Assembly: GCA_029237695.1 (NCBI GenBank) | Contig: CM055280.1 | Span: 31,663,102-31,727,101, forward strand | Origin: Conchocele bisecta | Lineage: Eukaryota > Mollusca > Bivalvia > Lucinida > Thyasiridae | Direction: 5' to 3' | DNA length: 64,000 nucleotides | Part shown: in pieces, positions 15,159 to 25,886 of the stretch | How the letters are laid out: every line of letters starts with the position of its first letter | Numbering within the stretch: position 1 is the first letter of the stretch | Translations under genes and position numbers: made by a program | The notes under the pieces: generated by a model | What the model was told of the DNA's origin: nothing | What the model saw: only the letters and a program-made list of their open reading frames with translations | Databases searched by the model: none

Positions 15159-15376
15159 TGTGCCTGTGACTGGAGAAATGGGCCTTATGAGTTTTGCGAC
15201 CAGTGTAGATCCAGATCAGCCTGTGCCTCCGCACAGTCTGATCAGGAAATTCACTGTTCGCCATTCCACCATCATGAAACACCCGTCATTCTGCTAAGAA
15301 GCAAAATAGATCGTTATCGGACTACAGGCGTGTGTTATTTGATCAGCTACACACCATTGCTCCAGTCACAGCGACA
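15159..15376. mobile_element. MITE with GCTGTGACTGGAGAAATG termini (family B, copy 1)
   Basis: It starts TGTGCCTGTGACTGGAGAAA and ends with the inverted CCAGTCACAGCGACA. Inside are the family landmarks GATCAGCCTGTGC, CACAGTCTGATCAGG and CACTGTTCGCCATTC. The open frame on the minus strand is incidental. The next bases (15377-15420) resemble a further half terminus. Confidence 0.8.
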
Positions 15377-16174
15377 TATGCGACGTGACTGGGCAAATGA
15401 GGCTTCTGGCATTTCTGCCTACTGTCTGTTTCACGAAACCTGCCCAAAATATACGGCCATATAAACAATGCAAATACAAAATTATTATCGATAATATTAC
15501 ATTTTATCAAAATTTAAGAATGAGCCTTTTTTTATTTCGTGAAATTCGGTACAATATTGATTTTATTGCGAGAAAACAATTTCACCATGTCAACAATAAC
15601 AGCCATTTTGCGAATAAAACGGGAATAAAAGGATAACCTAGATCGAAGTATGTATATTTACTCGTGTAGTATTGGTCTGTGGAAGTGGTTTAACAGAACC
15701 GCGAAGTATTAAACCACTCGCTCGTCAGAAAACGCCAGGACAGAATGGGCTGTTATTGTGACTAAATTTTACAATGGCCGGCTCTCAGCTAGAAGGATAC
15801 AGATAATATAAAAGACAGATGAAATAGTAAAATACATCCGGTGAACTGAGCTACGGGAAATACTGCTTTTCAGAGATGAGAATGTCAAGACTGAAAATAT
15901 CTTTCAATACGTGTTACCCTATAATATTTACACCTTCTATAAATTCATAATGCAAACGCCCATTCTGCGTAATGCGTTTACATCCCAATACAATGCACTA
16001 GACCCACGTGACGTCGCTCGATGTTTTTGATTTGTTAAAGTTTGTTTGACGTCATTAATTTCCACGATGTTGTCAATAACTGCACGCTATTGACCGACAA
16101 CGTCGCTGTTCCAGGAATTACGACAAAATGATTTAAATGTAGTATTAAATTTAACGCCATATTTGGTTAGAATG
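15377..16174. other. Unassigned sequence
   Basis: AT-rich sequence with no domain-bearing frame. The frame at 15385-15636 encodes nothing I recognise. Confidence 0.5.
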
Positions 16175-16420
16175 TACATTTTTGAAACTATCTGAAAATG
16201 CAGTGTAAATATAAGTAATACAACCATGGGCTGTTGCTTTTACTGTTATGTACAATACATTTAGTCTGTTTAAAGCTTGCGAGGAGTCCTTCGACTGCAA
16301 ATATTGGATGATTAAAAGTATGCAGAATGATTATACTGAATGTATACATTATCACAGCCAAAATGGCTGTGCTAATGTCATACATTCAGCATAATAAAAC
16401 ATAATAAATTTATCCAAATG
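16175..16420. mobile_element. Partial family D palindromic element
   Basis: 16302-16420 matches the centre of the complete copy at 18307-18603, including GGATGATTAAAAGTATG and the central palindrome around CACAGCCAAAATGGCTGTG. The terminal repeats are not clear. Confidence 0.65.
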
Positions 16421-16875
16421 TATTATTAACCCCAGTTAACGCAACAGCCCATTGTTTGTTCCTTAAATAAACAAACCCACTACTCATAGTCTAGACAGCT
16501 GGAAAATTCTGAAATACTCGTACATTGTTTTATGTGACAGTCTAAATGAGTTGTGCAAACATAGTTACGGTATTCATCGTAACGCATGCAACACAATAAA
16601 AGCTGAACACACACACACGCATACCATAATTATATACAACATCTCGTAAATGTAAATGCTTGGATTTAACCACGGCACTGACTCGATGACCCTGCATGTC
16701 GTCTCCCAAGAAGGTGACAAATGAAGGAGCGGAGGACACCGGCTGCAGGGGGTCTAGCTCTTATTTAACGTGTCCAGACTCTCCTTCAAATCTGATACAC
16801 AGGTCCGCCTTTTAAAATTCCCATCCGAAAGAACTAGTAGAGCAGGAAATACAACGTATCTCAGAAACAATGACA
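16421..16875. other. Unassigned sequence before a tRNA-like segment
   Basis: No gene is recognised. It contains a short CACACACACA tract near 16605. Confidence 0.5.
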
Positions 16876-16960
16876 CCCTGTCCGAGAATCGAAGCCGGAT
16901 CGCCTGCGTGGTAGTCCACCGGTATTACCCCTCGGCCACGGTCTGCTCTCTATACAAGAT
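16876..16960 (-). repeat. tRNA-like segment, probably SINE-derived
   Basis: On the minus strand there is an A-box-like GTGGCCGAGGGGTAATAC, then a T-arm CCGGCTTCGATTC with a pairing stem (TCCGG against TCGGA). The D-arm can pair CCG with CGG. The anticodon arm is not canonical, so a functional tRNA gene is unlikely. A pol III promoter relic of a SINE is the simplest reading. Confidence 0.5.
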
Positions 16961-17242
16961 ATCGATTCCATTGCTTATCGAACAGTTAATAATTAAATCG
17001 GGCAATATATAACTTATTGTGGTTAAACGTTGCAATGTGTGAAATAAGTAGAGCAGAATGCGGACCAGCTATTGGCGTAGCAAGTTGGGTGATCTATGAA
17101 TGTTTATTCAATATACAACCTATTATTTATTATTTATTAATAATACATGCATTACATGGATTGCGAAATTTCATATTATGATGTTATCTGTAGATCGTTT
17201 CCGACGGTGACTTCCTCATTGAACAATGACTTGTTTTCTCAA
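16961..17242. other. Unassigned AT-rich sequence
   Basis: Nothing recognised apart from simple TTATTTATTA runs near 17120. Confidence 0.5.
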
Positions 17243-17493
17243 ATGAGACTCGCCATTGGATTTTGTACCTTCGGACATCTGCATAATTTCATTAAATACG
17301 TGTACAAAATTTACAATATTTTCCTTAAATGTCGTCAAAAGTTGACAAACTTTTCAGTGTACTTGCGGAAATATATTCCGCATGTACTATGAAACTTTTG
17401 ACTTTAATTATGAAAAATATTGTAAATTTTGTAAACGTATTTAGTGAAATTACGCTGATGTCCGAAGGTACAAAATGCCGTAGCGTGTCTCAA
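17243..17493. mobile_element. Foldback element with about 115-bp arms (family C, copy 1)
   Basis: Two long arms are near reverse complements around a centre at about 17365 (GCGGAAATATATTCCGC). The outer ends share GAGAC-CGC-ATTTTGTACC-TTCGGACATC. There is no coding capacity. It abuts the family B element that starts at 17495. A half copy lies at 20895-21061 and a diverged copy at about 26455-26610. Confidence 0.85.
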
Positions 17494-17494
17494 A

Positions 17495-18090
17495 TGTGGC
17501 TGTGACTCGAGATATGGCTCATGGCAGTTGTGATCATATAGCTCCTGTGCAAATAGCACACTCGTGTAGCCTGATAACGATTCATGGTGCTTGTTATATG
17601 GACCAATAACGTACGGAGCCCCGCAGGGGACATAGATTGGTTTTATTTTTAAATTCGTTCCCACGGAATAACAATTCGTTCCCACGATATAACAATTGGT
17701 TCCCACGAATTTGTAATTCGTTCCTCGAATTAACAATTCGTTCCCACGAAATAACAATTCCTTACGATATATCGTGGGAACGAATTGTTAATCCGAGGTA
17801 ACGAATTGTTAATTCGTGGGAACGAATTGTTATTTTGTGGGAACGAATTGTTAATTCCAGGGAACGAATTGTTAATTGGTTGGAACGAATTGTTATTTCG
17901 TGGGAACGGATCGTTAATTCGAAGGGCCCCGTAATGCCGCACGTTTCATTGATAGGTTATCGTAATATTATGACAGTAAAAATGGGTAAAATAGGTCTTC
18001 ACACAGTATAATTATGGTGAACAGTGTAGATCCGGATCAGTGCAGTGTTTATCCGGATCTACACTGATCGCAAAAAAACGCAGTCACAGT
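17495..18090. mobile_element. Family B MITE (copy 4) split by a foldback element
   Basis: The left part (17495-17609) starts TGTGGCTGTGACTCGAG. The right part (17940-18090) ends CGCAGTCACAG and holds GAACAGTGTAGATCCGGATC. The two halves line up with the uninterrupted fragment at 20158-20310, with the foldback repeat at 17610-17934 between them. This is a nested insertion. Confidence 0.75.
17610..17934. repeat. Foldback repeat of TTCGTTCCCACGA units (copy 2)
   Basis: Same architecture as 12920-13266. Left arm units read TTCGTTCCCACGA and right arm units TCGTGGGAACGAA. The left end is TACGGAGCCCCGCAGGGGA and the right end reads TACGGGGCCC on the opposite strand, so short terminal inverted repeats are likely. 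It sits inside a family B MITE. Confidence 0.82.
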
Positions 18091-18306
18091 TTGTTTCCTT
18101 TATATTTATTGAAACTGAAGTTTTGTTATCAGGATGCGTCACATGAATGCACTCTGAATCTTCGTGTATTGAACTGTTTTTTCTTTTCATTTTCTGCTTA
18201 GTTTTGTTCTCACATGTTGTATGTATATAATACGTATATGGTGTAATATCCAGCTGCTTTGAGCAGTTGTGTGTAGATATGTTCTAAATGCTTGTATGCT
18301 TCTTCT
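18091..18306. other. Unassigned sequence
   Basis: No feature recognised. Confidence 0.5.
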
Positions 18307-18603
18307 GTAGCCGATTTCACCAACATTGCAAAGTATACTTTTCTAGCAAAGTATACTTTGAGGGAGCAATCATTTATTTTTCCTGAAATGCATTATTTCA
18401 TATAGAACTAACGACTTCATATATTTGATGATTAAAAGTATGAAGATTTATGATACTGAATTTATTACATTATCACAGCCAAAATGGCTGTGATAATGTA
18501 ATAAATTCAGTATAATAAAAAATAATAAATTGATCCTAAAATTGAAAATTTCTCTCTCGCTAGAAAAGTATACTTTGCAATGTTGGTGAAATCGATCGAC
18601 TAC
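18307..18603. mobile_element. Palindromic MITE, family D (complete copy)
   Basis: About 41-bp inverted termini: the left starts GTAGCCGATTTCACCAACAT and the right is its near-perfect reverse complement, ending CGATCGACTAC. A second, central palindrome spans about 18456-18515 with GCCAAAATGGC in the middle. Related copies are at 16175-16420 and 24831-25116. Confidence 0.88.
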
Positions 18604-19035
18604 TGATCTCTCCATAAGTGGAGGAAATAAAACATATCTATACTTAGAATCTGGCAACTCTGTGCGTCAGTGAATCATATATACATAATTTATTACATAC
18701 ACTGGGTTTCCACAGTATAATAACACAGTGTAATACAAATCATAATACACTAGTGTAATAAACATGCACATTAGCCCGTTACAGAAAACAGGTCGGGTGA
18801 CTAGTACTGCTTCAATGTATGATGGTATGCTTATGCAATAAATATAATCTAACATTTGTGATGATTAAATAGTGTTATTTATTAAACTCGTTCACTAATT
18901 CCATAAGAAACGAAATCACTGAACTCGTTTAATAAATATCATATCATAAGTCATCACTCGTGTGACATAGTCTATATATAGAGGACCGTACACTGCTAGT
19001 TATATTAGAGTGATTATCTATGCCTTCTAAGTAAT
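18604..19035. other. Unassigned AT-rich sequence
   Basis: No coding exon. 18870-18960 contains loosely inverted AACTCGTT/TAATAAAT motifs without a clear element boundary. Confidence 0.45.
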
Positions 19036-19102
19036 ATTTATAGTTCATATAATGATTTTTTAATAAATTAATTTATTAAAAAATTAAATATGTGAACTAT
19101 AA
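19036..19102. repeat. AT-rich hairpin
   Basis: TATAGTTCATAT at the left and ATATGTGAACTATA at the right enclose TTTTTTAATAAATT and its inverse. The whole 67 bp can fold into one hairpin. Confidence 0.7.
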
Positions 19103-19555
19103 CGTACTTATTGTTTACACAGCCCAGTCACGTAGCTCCACCCATAAACGTGTTTCGAATCGCTATCTATACTAGCATGCGATTGGCGTTGTCACACGAA
19201 GTGAGCGCGTGTGTGGGCGGTAATGTATTTTGCTTCTCGTGAACTGATGACAACAAGGCGTAAAATCAGATATTGGCGAAATCGTCACAATACGCGATTA
19301 ATTATGACGAAATGCTGGACTTTCATCGGTCGAGAAACTAGGATAAACAATAAACGGAAGACTATTACGATTACGATTGTGCACTTGCCTGTTTTATAAA
19401 TATGCTCATAAACACATTGTTTCTCAGACGATTTCTCTGTTCATTTAACATGTTGTTTTTCATTCTATGAACGCTATAATCTTCAAATTAAAATATTTAA
19501 GCTTGAAAGTTCCTTTTATCTGCAATATATCATCATATCATGTTCGCAATGAGAC
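19103..19555. other. Unassigned sequence
   Basis: No recognisable gene. The open frame at 19211-19399 has no identifiable domain. Confidence 0.5.
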
Positions 19556-19800
19556 ACACATACATATCGCGATCTGACAAGCCCCGGGATTGTCGGCGTT
19601 TGTCTTTATATTAATATCTCCGCCGCGCGTTATCTATGTCACAAGGTCAGGATTTTGTTACTTTTGTTTCCGTCAATATTTGATGATTTCTTATTTACAG
19701 AAGGGTATTTTGGTATTTTGGTAATACGTGTATTGCTCGATAAAGACAATACAATCGCAAGCTTATCGCGATACCCACGCATCTACAGGGCTTACCAAAA
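19556..19800. repeat. Diverged second copy of the satellite's right flank
   Basis: It begins with a remnant ACACACATACATATCGC of a satellite monomer joined to GATCTGACAAG, the same junction as at 12420. It then follows the unique flank with GTTTCCGTCAATATTTG, TTATTTACAGA, GGGTATTTTGG and GTAATACGTGTATTGCT. So satellite plus flank have been copied together, as expected if the satellite is part of a larger mobile unit. Confidence 0.7.
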
Positions 19801-19839
19801 GTAATGTACACATGCCGCACGTGCATTAGTTGCGGACAG

Positions 19840-19905
19840 TAACTTTGCAAACCTCCGGGCGGGGCGGGAGTTTTGCAGAGTTACGGCCCGTGACTAGACT
19901 ATGAG
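19840..19905. repeat. Inverted-repeat fragment with AACTTTGCAAACCTCC
   Basis: GTAACTTTGCAAACCTCC and GGGAGTTTTGCAGAGTTAC face each other across a GC-rich loop. Similar inverted CAGAGTTACTTCC termini occur at 29935-30000. Confidence 0.55.
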
Positions 19906-19933
19906 TGGCGGGTCGTGTCATAAGTCCCCTTTT

Positions 19934-20130
19934 GAGAAGTAACGCGTTACAAATGTATGAAATATATAGTAAAATACATATTTCTAACGCGTTACTTCTC
20001 AAAAGTAACGTCTTACTTCTCAAAACTAACGCGTTAGAAGTCTAGCGCGTTAGAAAAAAGAAGTAGTGCGATAGAAACGAGAAGCAACGCGCTTCATGTC
20101 ATAAGTGCGGTTCTAACGCGTTATAATTTT
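19934..20130. repeat. Foldback cluster of AACGCGTT motifs
   Basis: GAGAAGTAACGCGTTA at 19934 and TAACGCGTTACTTCTC ending at 20000 form a hairpin. Further AACGCGTT sites lie at about 20028 and 20114, with degenerate GCGCGTTA and AACGCGC copies between them. No gene is seen. Confidence 0.7.
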
Positions 20131-20157
20131 GATCAGGGCCTACATTGTTCGTAATTC

Positions 20158-20310
20158 AGTGACTGTAGAAATGTGGCTTATGGGATTTGTGACCAGTGTA
20201 GCTCCTGATCAAATAGTACTCATGTAGCCAGATAACGATCTGCATTGCTTGTTAGCATCATGATGGGCGTTTCATAGATGGAATGTTGAACAGTGCACAT
20301 CCTGATCACC
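20158..20310. mobile_element. Truncated family B MITE (copy 5)
   Basis: It starts GTGACTGTAGAAATGTGGC, carries CCAGTGTAGCTCCTGATCAA and GAACAGTGCACATCCTGATC, then ends at a TTTGTTTG run. The right terminal repeat is missing. Confidence 0.7.
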
Positions 20311-20480
20311 TTTGTTTGTTTGTTTGTTTGTTGGTGTTTAACGGCCTTTCAACAACTAAGGTCATTTAAGGCTGGGCCAACGGGTTCAATCCAGTATTCA
20401 ACCTGCTACATGGGGGTGTGTGAGGGGAATACCAAAATCAGAACAGAATATTTACATCGAAAAAAAGATATATTCACCCC
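20311..20480 (+). repeat. SINE-like repeat with TTTAACGGCC and GGGTTCAATCC
   Basis: A TTTG microsatellite leads into GTTTAACGGCC, AAGGTCATTTAAGGC and a B-box-like GGGTTCAATCC. The same order occurs at 27345-27420, and an inverted fragment at about 39058-39120. This is a dispersed repeat, possibly tRNA-derived. Confidence 0.6.
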
Positions 20481-20894
20481 TGAAATTTTGCCCTCATGTA
20501 CGTCTTAGGCTTTCTTGTATGTGAGAGTTGAATCTGGCTATAACCCTTGTAGGAGTAATATGAGTATTCATAATCATATTACTATTTAGTTATTCTAATT
20601 TCAGGGCTGAATATATCTTTGTCCGGTTTAGAGAGGTTCCACTGTACATATTTAAGGTGATGCGGCCAGCCAATCAAACCTGGCTCCATGTGTTATTACA
20701 CGTGTGTGATAACACATTTATGAAATGAGTTACAGCACGGAATAACAATGTGTTCATGTGACAAAATGCGTTATGTAATGCTGCGAATTCTCCCATGTGC
20801 ACAATGCCCATACCAAATTACGCTACACATATTGTAAGCGAAATGAACATAATAGCTTTGCAACAATAGGTCGCATTGACTTGTAACGCCGTAA
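20481..20894. other. Mostly unassigned; ends of other repeats
   Basis: 20560-20595 shares CTAATTTCAGGGCTGAATAT with 37757-37785. 20617-20650 is a stray terminus of the family G elements (GGTTTAGAGAGGTTCCACTG). The rest is unassigned. Confidence 0.5.
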
Positions 20895-21061
20895 TTGAGA
20901 TACGCCATGTGGTTTTGTACCTTCAGATATCTGCGTAATTTCATGAAATACATTTAAAATGAACAATGTTTTTCATAAATAAAGTAAAAAGTTAACATTT
21001 TCAGAGTACATGCGGAATTATATTCCGCATGTACTCTGAAAATGTTGTCAACTTTTTCTTT
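20895..21061. mobile_element. Half copy of foldback family C (copy 2)
   Basis: The left arm resembles 17243-17365 (GTACCTTCAGATATCTGCG). The inner palindrome around GCGGAATTATATTCCGC is perfect (about 20995-21050). Most of the right arm is missing. Confidence 0.75.
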
Positions 21062-21987
21062 AGAACGAAAAGGGTTAGATAGTTCGTTCTCAATTCGTTA
21101 TAAACCAGATATTTGTATCCGATCTATACCTGACACGACATTCCGCAGATGTTATCAGTCAAAGGACCGTATCTTTGTAAATATATTTGCAAAGGGAAAT
21201 AACTAGCTGCAATCTCTCCTTTCAACCAAACTTGAAATGAAACTTAACACCATTGGTGGTGCATGTATGTCTGCGGCTGTGTGTCGGGTCTATTATATAA
21301 CCGGAGTGAGTGGGTTTAATTGAATAAGTTACATGTGAACGACTATTGCTTCCATTATAATGTCCTATCCCGTCGCGCGTACTTGGGCTGCATTATATTT
21401 AAGTATTATTTAATTTACTAAAATTATGTTATTATTGGTCGACAGGCCTAAACATCTACTGTCTGTTCCACGATTTGCTGCCGACGAACGTTTGGCTATT
21501 TAACACATTAATCTAAAAACTAGTTAAATGTAAGTACATTTTCATCAATGAAAAACAAGTCACCCTCCCCAAAGAATTGTATTTGATTAAATTCCATCGA
21601 TTATTGATTTTATTGGGAAAATACATTTTTTTCTGAATTTAACATTGGGTCTAAAATAGATTATTTTAAATAATTTTGAATTTGTGGACCGATTTTCTAA
21701 ATCTAACTTTTGGTTTCTTGGTTATATCATTTTCAAGCAATCTATACAATTTAGGAGTCACTTTCCAAAATGTTTCGTTGTTCGACAACACCCCTGTCAC
21801 TCCACATCTCCTTTTGGCTCCATATTATTTTCGCAATACAATCAATAAAAACATTTATTTTGTTATTGATGAACAAATACTTACATTTTAATATATATTA
21901 TATTTAATGTGTTTAATTTCCAAACGTTCGTCGGTAGCAAAAGGTCGAACTAATTTGGTGGGCTTTGTGTAGTGAATGACAAGCTTA
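21062..21987. other. Unassigned AT-rich sequence
   Basis: About 900 bp with no recognisable exon. The frame at 21676-21891 has no identifiable domain. Confidence 0.5.
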
Positions 21988-22229
21988 ACCCTTTGAACAC
22001 GAAAGCCCGCTATAGCGGTTTATGTAAACAGTGCAGATCCAGATGAGCCGGCTCATAAAGAGCCGTCTCATCAGGATCTGCACTTTTTGGTGATTTTCAA
22101 ATTTTGATAACAAAAATACCTCCTTTTCATAAATGGACTAGTCTACAAAACCATGTTGTGACGATTGGATTGGTTGCAAAATTAACATATCAATATCCAT
22201 TCCAGTTACTTAGGGGTGAAAGGGTTAAA
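21988..22229. mobile_element. Small inverted-repeat element with AACCCTTT termini
   Basis: CTTAACCCTTTGAAC at the left is mirrored by GTGAAAGGGTTAAAG at the right. Inside lies the hairpin CAGTGCAGATCC ... CAGGATCTGCACT around GAGCCGGCTC. It shares only the short GCAGATCC motif with family B. Confidence 0.65.
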
Positions 22230-22352
22230 GTTAATCTACGACTGTCATGTTGCTCGCTATTTTGACGCAGGTCTGGACAACGAACATAACAAAACAGCAA
22301 AAATAAAACATCAACAACATATGGCACTGCCAGCAATAATAATAACCGCATT

Positions 22353-22858
22353 TTAAAGATACACGCCGACTCAGTAGGTACAGCATGGTCTTTACATCAG
22401 AGACATCATCAGAGACATTTTCTGGAAAAATAAACAGTAATTCACCATTACCCCACGTATTGATTGGCGATATTATACATTTTATATCAGACGTTAATTT
22501 CCACACTGATATCAGGGGCGATAACCGTGTTTCCTTAAAATGTTAACGAACAATACTATTTATTCTCTGTATTTATTTTGTGATGTGCAATGATCCTAAT
22601 TTATAATCTGCTTAAAATATTAATTTTTCAGGTGACGTATTTAATTGGTATAAATAATTAAAAAACAGCATGCCTCATTTGCATATGAAAATAGCCTGAT
22701 ACCACCGCGAGTCATTATTAGTAAAATAAATACTACTAAAATATTATATCTATAGCGGGCACTCGCAATTTTTAGAACTGGTGGAATAGTGACACACTTA
22801 TACACTTATTCAATTGATATAAAGAACAATTTGTGACTTCTGCGTGGGGCAAGCACTA
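22353..22858. mobile_element. Family A MITE (copy 2)
   Basis: The left end TTAAAGATACACGCCGACTC is a diverged form of the family A terminus. The interior matches 14340-14700 (CCCCACGTATTGATTGGC, CACTGATATCAGGGGCGATA). The right end (AAAGAACAATTTGTGACTTC) is decayed. Confidence 0.75.
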
Positions 22859-22929
22859 TGCAATCACGCTAACAACTATAATTTGTATAACATTAAAGTT
22901 GGTGTTCCAGCTGTTAAGCACAATATTTT

Positions 22930-23345
22930 CGTTATAGGAATTAAATAAGTGTATATTTGTGTAACTATTCCACCAGCTTTAACAATTATGAGTGCCCGCT
23001 ATATATATACTCATTTATTAATATTTATAATTACTGATAGACATGCGCGGTTGTATCAGGCAATTGTCAAATGAGACAAGACATTTTGAAATTGATATCA
23101 ACTAAATGTCGTCGCCTGAATATATAGTTCTCCCCACACTATAAAGTATGATCATTGCAAATAAAAACATAACATTTAATACTGATAATAAATATTTGCT
23201 TACGTTAACATTTTAAGGAAACACGGTTATCGCCCCTGATATAAAACTGACAATTCACGTTTACATGAAAAGTACAATAATGTCAATTAACACGATCGGT
23301 AGTGGTAAATGAATGTTTATGTTGCCATAAAGAATAGACGAAAAC
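22930..23345. mobile_element. Family A MITE (copy 3, opposite orientation, termini lost)
   Basis: It begins in the interior (TTATAGGAATTAAATAAGTG) and reads through GAGTGCCCGCTATA and GGTTATCGCCCCTGATAT, the reverse complement of copy 2. Terminal repeats are degraded. Confidence 0.72.
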
Positions 23346-23575
23346 AAATAATGTCTCCCTATTTTACAGTGTTGTAACGTATAGATGGGACCACAGCTTT
23401 AAAATCTTCTAGTGGGGTGTGGAATTCCAAGTTTAACTTTGTATTTATCTTTCTTGAAATGTGACACTGTGCACTATAATTGGCCTTTGTCGTGAGTACG
23501 TCATATGAAACATATCCACATTACATAAACATTATCTTACACATTGTTATGACGGGCAGGAGTTAAATAAAGGAT
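23346..23575. other. Unassigned sequence
   Basis: No feature recognised. Confidence 0.5.
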
Positions 23576-23583
23576 TATAATTA

Positions 23584-23614
<31 letters not shown>

Positions 23615-23778
23615 ATATATAATGTTATGACCTGCAGGAGTTAAATAAATTATTATTATTATTATTTTATTATTTATTATTTATTATTTATTATTTATTA
23701 TTATTTATTATTATTATTATTATTATTATAATAATGTTATGACATGATTATTATTACAATTATTTTTATTATTATATG
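23576..23778. repeat. ATT microsatellite with a repeated GGAGTTAAATAA flank
   Basis: Runs of TTATTATTATT and TTATTTATTA are separated by a duplicated GTTATGAC-GCAGGAGTTAAATAA segment (about 23545 and 23622). Simple-sequence DNA that has partly duplicated together with its flank. Confidence 0.85.
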
Positions 23779-23999
23779 AGGCTGTGATTGGAGAAATGGC
23801 GTCCAATGTAGACCCAGACCAGCCTGCGCTACCACGCAATCTGAACAGTGTCTGCACTGTTCGACATTCAGGCAGTCACTCAGCAACTTGTGGTACGTTT
23901 AACAAATAGTAGAGATCATTATCAGGCTGCAGGAGTTCGCTAGCTGACGGCTAGTCTGGCCAGACGTGCCATAAGCCACATTTGGTAGTCGCAGGCACA
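23778..23999. mobile_element. Family B MITE (copy 6)
   Basis: It starts TGAGGCTGTGATTGGAGAAA, contains CCAGACCAGCCTGCG and CACTGTTCGACATTC, and ends near GTAGTCGCAGGCACA with a degenerate inverted terminus. Confidence 0.68.
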
Positions 24000-24096
24000 T
24001 TCCTGTCGTATATAGTCGTTATATACCGAAACATTTATTGTATTATATTTGCCCATCATCAAACAGAAAATGTACAATACAATACCCATTGATATC

Positions 24097-24330
24097 TGTG
24101 GCTGTGACTGGAGAAATGAGGCTTACATTGTATGTGTGTTTGTGTCCAGTGTAGATTCAAATCAGCCTGTGCATCCGCACAGTCTGACCAGGATATGCGT
24201 GGTTCGGCATTCCATCAATGAAACACTATACTTAGAACAACAATATAGATCGATATCGGGATACATGAGTGTGATCAGGAGTTACACTGATCACAAACCC
24301 CATAAGCCTCATATCTCCAGTCAGACACAT
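24097..24330. mobile_element. Family B MITE (copy 2)
   Basis: The left terminus is TGTGGCTGTGACTGGAGAAA and the right is inverted (ATCTCCAGTCAGACACA). The interior has AATCAGCCTGTGCATCCG. The 128-residue frame at 24049-24435 runs across it and is incidental. Confidence 0.8.
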
Positions 24331-24830
24331 ATCTCAACTGTTTTTGTTAAATGCTTCTCTGGAGTTACAATACACTATCTGCGACACAGCCACATTAATA
24401 CACCTATGCACCCGGTGTTGTATAGCCGGCGATAAAACCACTGTTCCAATGAATTGATCATAAAATAGTGTAATAATCCGCAGGATGTTGACGTTCATAC
24501 ATCGCTATGTTGTGGTTGAGAGACACGGCAACAATGTCAGATAATAATATTATCATAAACTCACATAATATAGTTTGTAATAGCAAGTGTCTTAGGTAAT
24601 CTCCCCGCGCATGATCAAAGGATGAACAGCAGTCGCTCGATGGTAAGCAGGTAATTTTATCAATTACTACTCGTGTCACCTGCATATATATGTTCATAAA
24701 TTATAACATAGTGAATCATTTATATGCTATATTGACGATGAAACGTAAAAAGGTGACATTATTCCGAGCTGCCTTGAGACGTAAATTTGCAAATAATACT
24801 TTGTCACAACTCTAATGTAATACTGTATGT
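24331..24830. other. Unassigned sequence
   Basis: No coding exon or repeat boundary is recognised. Confidence 0.5.
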
Positions 24831-25116
24831 GTCTAGTATTTCACCAAACTTGCAAAGTATACTTATCTTGCTAAGTACAGAGAAATTTTCAATTTAGGAT
24901 ACATTTATTAATATTTATTATACTGAATTCATTACATTATCACAGCCAGTTTGACTGTGATAATGTAATACATTTACTATAATAATTCTACACACTTTTA
25001 ATCATCAAACATATGCATTTGCTAGTTCTATATGAAATAACGCATTTCTGGAAGAATAAATGATTACTCCATCAAATAATACATAACTTGATAAGTGAAA
25101 TCGTGAAATCGGTTAC
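24831..25116. mobile_element. Palindromic MITE, family D (copy 3)
   Basis: The terminus TATTTCACCAAACTTGCAAAG and the central palindrome around CACAGCCAGTTTGACTGTG match 18307-18603. The internal blocks lie in the opposite order. The termini are more decayed than in the copy at 18307. Confidence 0.75.
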
Positions 25117-25653
25117 TGATTTAGAGAGACTCCACTATAATTCAGTCATGTGCATTTCAAAACATGTATGTGCACTTTGCACTCGTTCAATGTCGTGTCT
25201 GTAGGCGAATCAAAGAGAAAGGCAAAACAAGCAAAACATTAACTTAAAGCTGAAACCAAATAGGCGAACAGTTCAATATTTGCTGATGACAAATGGTGCG
25301 ATAAATAATTAATATGTTCATACAATGTGTGGGCTCGCCTTATTCAACCAATGAACGACTGAAATCCGAAATGAGTCACGAAACAAAACAGCTACGACTA
25401 TTATATTCAACGCTATCTATTTATCATTCCCGGTTTGTGATCGCTGCCCTTTCTCATTTCGTCTGATGATTAGTACATGTACAGACATGTTCACCTTTGT
25501 AAGTGCTTATAATACAATTGGATAGTGCATACTTCCGAAACTGTATTTTGCTTGAACGTTGTCAGCGGAATTAAATTTAACGTTGATGTATTTGCCAAAG
25601 GTACACAGATAGTATCAGTTTTTCTAAGTATAGCCTTAGATGGCATAATCAAT
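25117..25653. other. Unassigned, with a stray family G terminus
   Basis: 25117-25142 resembles a family G end (TTTAGAGAGACTCCACTATA). The remainder shows nothing recognisable. Confidence 0.45.
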
Positions 25654-25874
25654 TACAGTGGAACCTCTCTAAACCGAACACCAATACAACATCTGCGATC
25701 CTATTTATGATGGGTTTCACGGCCATTTATCTCAGATTTTAATGTATGTGCATGATCGCAAAGCACGCATATGTACCAGAATGGTCATATACTTGTTGGC
25801 TTACACTGGAATATGTCTAAACCGGACACCCTGGGGACCTCCCAGTGTGTACGGTTTAGAGAGGTTTCACTGTA
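25654..25874. mobile_element. Pogo/Tigger-like MITE (family G, copy 1)
   Basis: Bounded by TA, it starts CAGTGGAACCTCTCTAAACC and ends in the inverted GGTTTAGAGAGGTTTCACTG. The right arm (about 25800-25874) is itself a hairpin around CACCCTGGGGACCTCCC. CAGTRGAACCTCTCT termini with a TA target are typical of the pogo/Tigger branch of Tc1-mariner; the superfamily assignment is by terminus only. Confidence 0.8.
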
Positions 25875-25886
25875 TTTCTTTTTTTA

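Noticed and set aside
24049..24435. 128-residue open frame
   Set aside because: It runs through a family B MITE with both termini visible; the frame is incidental.
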